DNA of 64,000 nucleotides, taken from the NCBI RefSeq assembly GCF_006385175.1, contig NZ_VFIY01000018.1, positions 310,001 to 374,000 on the forward strand. Reading direction: 5' to 3'. The notes beneath the pieces were generated by a model. The model worked only from the letters and a program-made list of their open reading frames with translations. It was not told the DNA's origin and ran no database searches. Within the stretch, counting starts at the first letter, position 1. Every line of letters starts with the position of its first letter. The stretch is from Emcibacter nanhaiensis. GTDB lineage: Bacteria; Pseudomonadota; Alphaproteobacteria; Sphingomonadales; Emcibacteraceae. A program made the position numbers and the translations under genes. This document shows positions 60,908 to 64,000 of the stretch, in pieces.

Positions 60908-62119
60908 TTATTCGGCAATTGCCGCAGCGTCGGCATCACAGCAGGGCTTTTCCACGCAGATGACACGGGCAAGCGGGAAGGTCACAATAACTCTGGTCCC
61001 CTGGCCCAGCTCGCTCTCAATATCCAGCCGCGCCTGGTGCAATTCAAGATAGGCCTTGACGATGGACAGCCCCAGGCCGGTCCCTTCCTGTGCACGGTTC
61101 AGGTCACCATCGACCTGGAAGAATGGCTTGACCACAGCTTCTATATTTTCCCGGGAAATACCAACCCCGTGATCCTGCACAGAAATTTCCATATTACCGC
61201 AGTCGGTAACACGCACGGTCAGGGAGACTACCGTATCGTCCGGAGAAAATTTAATGGCATTGGAGATCAGGTTCAACAGGATCTGGCGGACCATGGTTGG
61301 GTCACAGCATAAATCGGGAAGATCGTCCGGCAAATCCATCTCCAGGCCTATATTCTTCTTGCCGGCCGTGGACGTCATCATCCGGGAAACCTGCTGCACC
61401 AGATCAAAAATATCGCACTCCTGCTCGCGCATTTCCATCTTGCCGGCTTCAATCTTGGACATGTCCAGAATGGCATTGATCACATTCAGAAGATGGTTGC
61501 CACTGGCGTTGACGATATCAACATACTCCCGGTATTCCGGTTGCTCGATCGGGCCATAGGCTTCCTTCTGGATCATCTCCGTAAAACCGATAATCGCATT
61601 GAGAGGGGTGCGCAGTTCATGATTCATATTGGCAAGGAAGGCGGATTTGCTTTTATTGGCCTGAATGGCAATGGTTTTCGCTTTTTGCAGCTCTTCGGCC
61701 CGGCGCCGGGTACGCTCGATACTGGCCTGCAACAGGGAAATAGCCGTTCCCACGCCGATATATTCCGACCCCCTGCAGATAATAAACCCCTTTTGCAGGG
61801 CATGGGTGGCGTCATAGGCCAGCATATTGCTGAGGAAATCGATGCTGTTGCCGGCGTCGACAATAAGCGGCGTTTCGGTAATCAGGGTAGAGATCGGTTT
61901 GCGGGCAAACAGGGCGTTGCCGAAACGGTCCGCCAGCGCCAGCGTCAGGTCAGTCCGGTGGGCAAGTCCAATGGGCTGGCCATCCTGCAATACCGTGACC
62001 GCAAGCAGGTCCGGATCTTCCTGAAACAGATGATAGACTTCCTCGCAGGAGGTATTGGGGGTGACCACAGGCACATCAATGGCCAGAATTTCCACCCTGT
62101 CTTCCATAGACATGATCAT
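60908..62119 (-). CDS. Soluble histidine kinase with N-terminal CBS-like sensor
   Basis: A 403-residue cytoplasmic kinase. Residues about 10-135 look like a pair of CBS modules (EEVYHLFQEDPDLLAVTVLQ, DGQPIGLAHRTDLTLAL, then GNSIDFLSNMLAYDATHALQ). After a helical linker come HisKA (FLANMNHELRTPLNAIIGFT) and the ATPase domain (NLISNAIKFSP, VQDHGVGISREN, GTGLGLSIVK). CBS pairs often bind adenine nucleotides, so it may sense energy state; that is inference. It has no partner regulator nearby and ends two bases from the convergent CoA-binding gene. GAGG seven bases before the ATG supports the start. Confidence 0.85.
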   Translation of the reverse strand: MIMSMEDRVEILAIDVPVVTPNTSCEEVYHLFQEDPDLLAVTVLQDGQPIGLAHRTDLTLALADRFGNALFARKPISTLITETPLIVDAGNSIDFLSNMLAYDATHALQKGFIICRGSEYIGVGTAISLLQASIERTRRRAEELQKAKTIAIQANKSKSAFLANMNHELRTPLNAIIGFTEMIQKEAYGPIEQPEYREYVDIVNASGNHLLNVINAILDMSKIEAGKMEMREQECDIFDLVQQVSRMMTSTAGKKNIGLEMDLPDDLPDLCCDPTMVRQILLNLISNAIKFSPDDTVVSLTVRVTDCGNMEISVQDHGVGISRENIEAVVKPFFQVDGDLNRAQEGTGLGLSIVKAYLELHQARLDIESELGQGTRVIVTFPLARVICVEKPCCDADAAAIAE

Positions 62120-62323
62120 CCGCGAACCTCAGTTTTATTATTTTACCCAACTAAATTATTAACTTTATTGACTATCCGCCTGAGATAATTGGCAGTTTTT
62201 GTTAAAAGAGTGTTACGGAGCCTTAAAGTTCACGTTAAAGTCATAATTCTGTAACATTCCCCCATGCCAAGAAGGAAATTTTCGGTAATCCAACCTGTGA
62301 TTGCAGGACAATCTGCAGAAAAT

Positions 62324-63955
62324 TCAGGACAGAGGCAGAGTGACCCGTACGGTAGTGCCCTGACCCGGCGTACTTTCAATATCAAGCACACCTTCGTGCA
62401 GCTTGACAATCTCACTGACGATATAGAGCCCAAGCCCCACGCCCTGGTAGGTTCGGGAATAGATATTCCCCACCTGCTGGAAGGGCTTGGTTATTTTGAC
62501 AATCTGTTCCTCAGGGATACCGATACCGGAATCAGACACGACCAGTGAAATCTTGTTCCGGGAACAGTCAGAGCAGGATACCGTGACTTCCCCGCCGGCA
62601 CCGGTAAATTTGATGGCATTCGAAACAAGATTGAGCAGCACCTGCTGCATTGCCCGTCTGTCAGCCATCAATTTGCAGCTGCTCTTGCCCGGTTTGCGGC
62701 GAAGGCGGACACCGGCCTCGGAGGCCCACTCCTCGACAACCGACAGTGTGCTGGCGATCATTTCATCCACATCTATGGACTCTTTTTCGATCTTGAATTT
62801 ACCCTGCTCAATGCGCGATACATCGAGCAGATCACTAATCAGGCTCAACAGGAGTGTGCCGGACTTGTGAATTTTTTCCGCATAGTCGCGATATTTGTCG
62901 GACAGGGCGCCAAACAATTGCTCCGACATGACTTCTGAAAAGCCGAGAATGGCATTCAGCGGCGTCCGAAGTTCATGGCTCATGTTGGCAAGAAACTCGG
63001 TTTTCGCCTTGTTGGCCTGCCGGGCTTCCTCCAGCGCCAGAAGGGTTTTATATTCCGCAACACTGTGACTGATGGCGATCCCGGCAATATGGGCGCATTC
63101 CTGGATAATTTCGCGGCTTTCTGCCGAGGGAGAACTGGGTACCGGACAATATAACGAAAATGTGCCAAGCACTTCGGCGTCCCTGGAAAAAACAGGAAAA
63201 GCCCAGATAGAGGCCAGATTATATTCCGGTCCCAAGTCGCGATAACCCTCCCAATTGGGGTCTGTCTCAATATTTTCGGTAATAACGATCTCGCGGGTTG
63301 CCGCCGCCCGCCCACAGGCTCCAATACCCGGTCCGACAGGTATTCCCTCAACCAGCTTCTGCCGAAGCGTCTCGTGCACATTGGGGGCCGCGCCGTATTT
63401 CAGGAGCCCCTTTTCCTTGTCATAAAGGGAAATGGAACACATCATTCCCGGGAAATTTTCTTCTGTCGTCAGGGCCAGGACTTCAAGCACCTCCTTGAGG
63501 GGCTTGCCAGCAGCCAGTTTTTCCAGGGTGCGGGCCCGGCTGGCATAGAGCAGATCACGGCGCATCTGCGGCGTCTCGTCCTTGACAAGTACAAGCAAGC
63601 GGTCACCACCCAGCGAAACGATATGATGCTTGACCCACTGGACTTCATCATCATCGAAAATAAAAGCTGAAGGCTTCTCCCGGGTTTCAGACCACTGGAT
63701 GATTTCGGTGATTGCCTGACCATTCCGCAGAACGTTCAGCATGCTCCGGCGAATTTGCTTTTGAACAGACCTGGGGATAAAATCCGGCGTAAAATGACCG
63801 ATAATATTGCCGGGATCTGCATGAAACAGATCCCTTTTCAGTACCTTATAGTCTTCAACGACAAAATCATCCTCACCAGACGCCGGGTTTATTTCATTTT
63901 TGAAATGAAATACCAGGTCCAGATCATCGGTGACTTTTGCCTCTACAGGTGTCAT
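62324..63955 (-). CDS. Soluble PAS/GAF histidine kinase
   Basis: A 543-residue kinase. An N-terminal PAS-like part (about 1-125) is followed by a GAF domain (about 140-300: KLAAGKPLKEVLEVLALTTE, MMCSISLYDKEKGLLKYGAA, GVGIGACGRAA-like GPGIGACGRAAATREIVITE), HisKA (FLANMSHELRTPLNAILGFS) and an ATPase domain (NLVSNAIKFTG, VSDSGIGIPEEQ, GVGLGLYIVSE). GAF-PAS kinases of this group react to small ligands or redox. It lies 204 bases upstream of the CBS kinase on the same strand, with no response regulator between; the spacer contains no gene. Confidence 0.87.
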   Translation of the reverse strand: MTPVEAKVTDDLDLVFHFKNEINPASGEDDFVVEDYKVLKRDLFHADPGNIIGHFTPDFIPRSVQKQIRRSMLNVLRNGQAITEIIQWSETREKPSAFIFDDDEVQWVKHHIVSLGGDRLLVLVKDETPQMRRDLLYASRARTLEKLAAGKPLKEVLEVLALTTEENFPGMMCSISLYDKEKGLLKYGAAPNVHETLRQKLVEGIPVGPGIGACGRAAATREIVITENIETDPNWEGYRDLGPEYNLASIWAFPVFSRDAEVLGTFSLYCPVPSSPSAESREIIQECAHIAGIAISHSVAEYKTLLALEEARQANKAKTEFLANMSHELRTPLNAILGFSEVMSEQLFGALSDKYRDYAEKIHKSGTLLLSLISDLLDVSRIEQGKFKIEKESIDVDEMIASTLSVVEEWASEAGVRLRRKPGKSSCKLMADRRAMQQVLLNLVSNAIKFTGAGGEVTVSCSDCSRNKISLVVSDSGIGIPEEQIVKITKPFQQVGNIYSRTYQGVGLGLYIVSEIVKLHEGVLDIESTPGQGTTVRVTLPLS

Positions 63956-64000
63956 TGTTACAACATCCCAAATGCCTTTTTCCGATTAAAAACCCCCGGC

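Overview
The window looks like a chromosomal segment of a marine-type alphaproteobacterium. It is moderately GC-rich and densely coded. Gene orders such as hflK-hflC-DUF2065-degP next to mrp, ilvB-ilvN-ilvC near leuA, and mreB-mreC-mreD-mrdA-rodA are typical of that class. Nothing in the window fixes a lower rank. I see no rRNA, tRNA, CRISPR array, insertion sequence or prophage. The left edge cuts a paaG gene, and the right edge lies just upstream of a histidine kinase start.

Layout. 1-6.3 kb: the phenylacetyl-CoA catabolic block paaG'-paaH-paaI-paaJ-paaK, convergent with paaF and a TetR regulator. 6.4-9.3 kb: a flavoprotein, an M24 peptidase, an inverted palindromic repeat pair and a PilZ protein. 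9.3-12 kb: two tandem secreted HAF-repeat proteins with PEP-CTERM-type tails, behind a sigma54-type promoter and palindromic upstream repeats. 12-17.3 kb: TetR/thiolase divergent pair, a TolB-TPR protein and an aromatic amino acid decarboxylase. 17.3-26 kb: an unusual inositol cluster. One operon holds a nucleotidyltransferase-CDP-alcohol phosphotransferase fusion, a second CDP-alcohol phosphotransferase, a secreted protein and a MOP-family flippase. An opposing operon holds inositol-3-phosphate synthase and a CTP:inositol-1-phosphate cytidylyltransferase-like protein. Together they could make and export an inositol phosphodiester or inositol lipid.

26-40.6 kb: FKBP lipoprotein, DUF423, a PhoPQ-like two-component system with a PepSY protein, ferredoxin-NADP reductase, a beta-helix/VanZ/MscS group, a DUF938 methyltransferase, dihydroorotase, and overlapping epimerase-ygfZ-tag genes. 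40.5-46.3 kb: a small membrane protein and the rod-shape/elongasome operon. 46.4-53.2 kb: branched-chain amino acid synthesis (leuA with a leucine-rich leader peptide; ilvB, ilvN, ilvC) interrupted by an orphan histidine kinase. 53.4-60.9 kb: miaA, serB, degP, DUF2065, hflC, hflK, mrp and a CoA-binding protein. 60.9-64 kb: two orphan soluble histidine kinases.

The main points of interest are the inositol/CDP-alcohol cluster, the sigma54-linked PEP-CTERM/HAF pair, two genes (the PhoQ-like kinase and DUF2065) that seem to lack any canonical start codon and have ATA at the expected position, the leuA leader peptide, and a structured intergenic element at 27264-27374.
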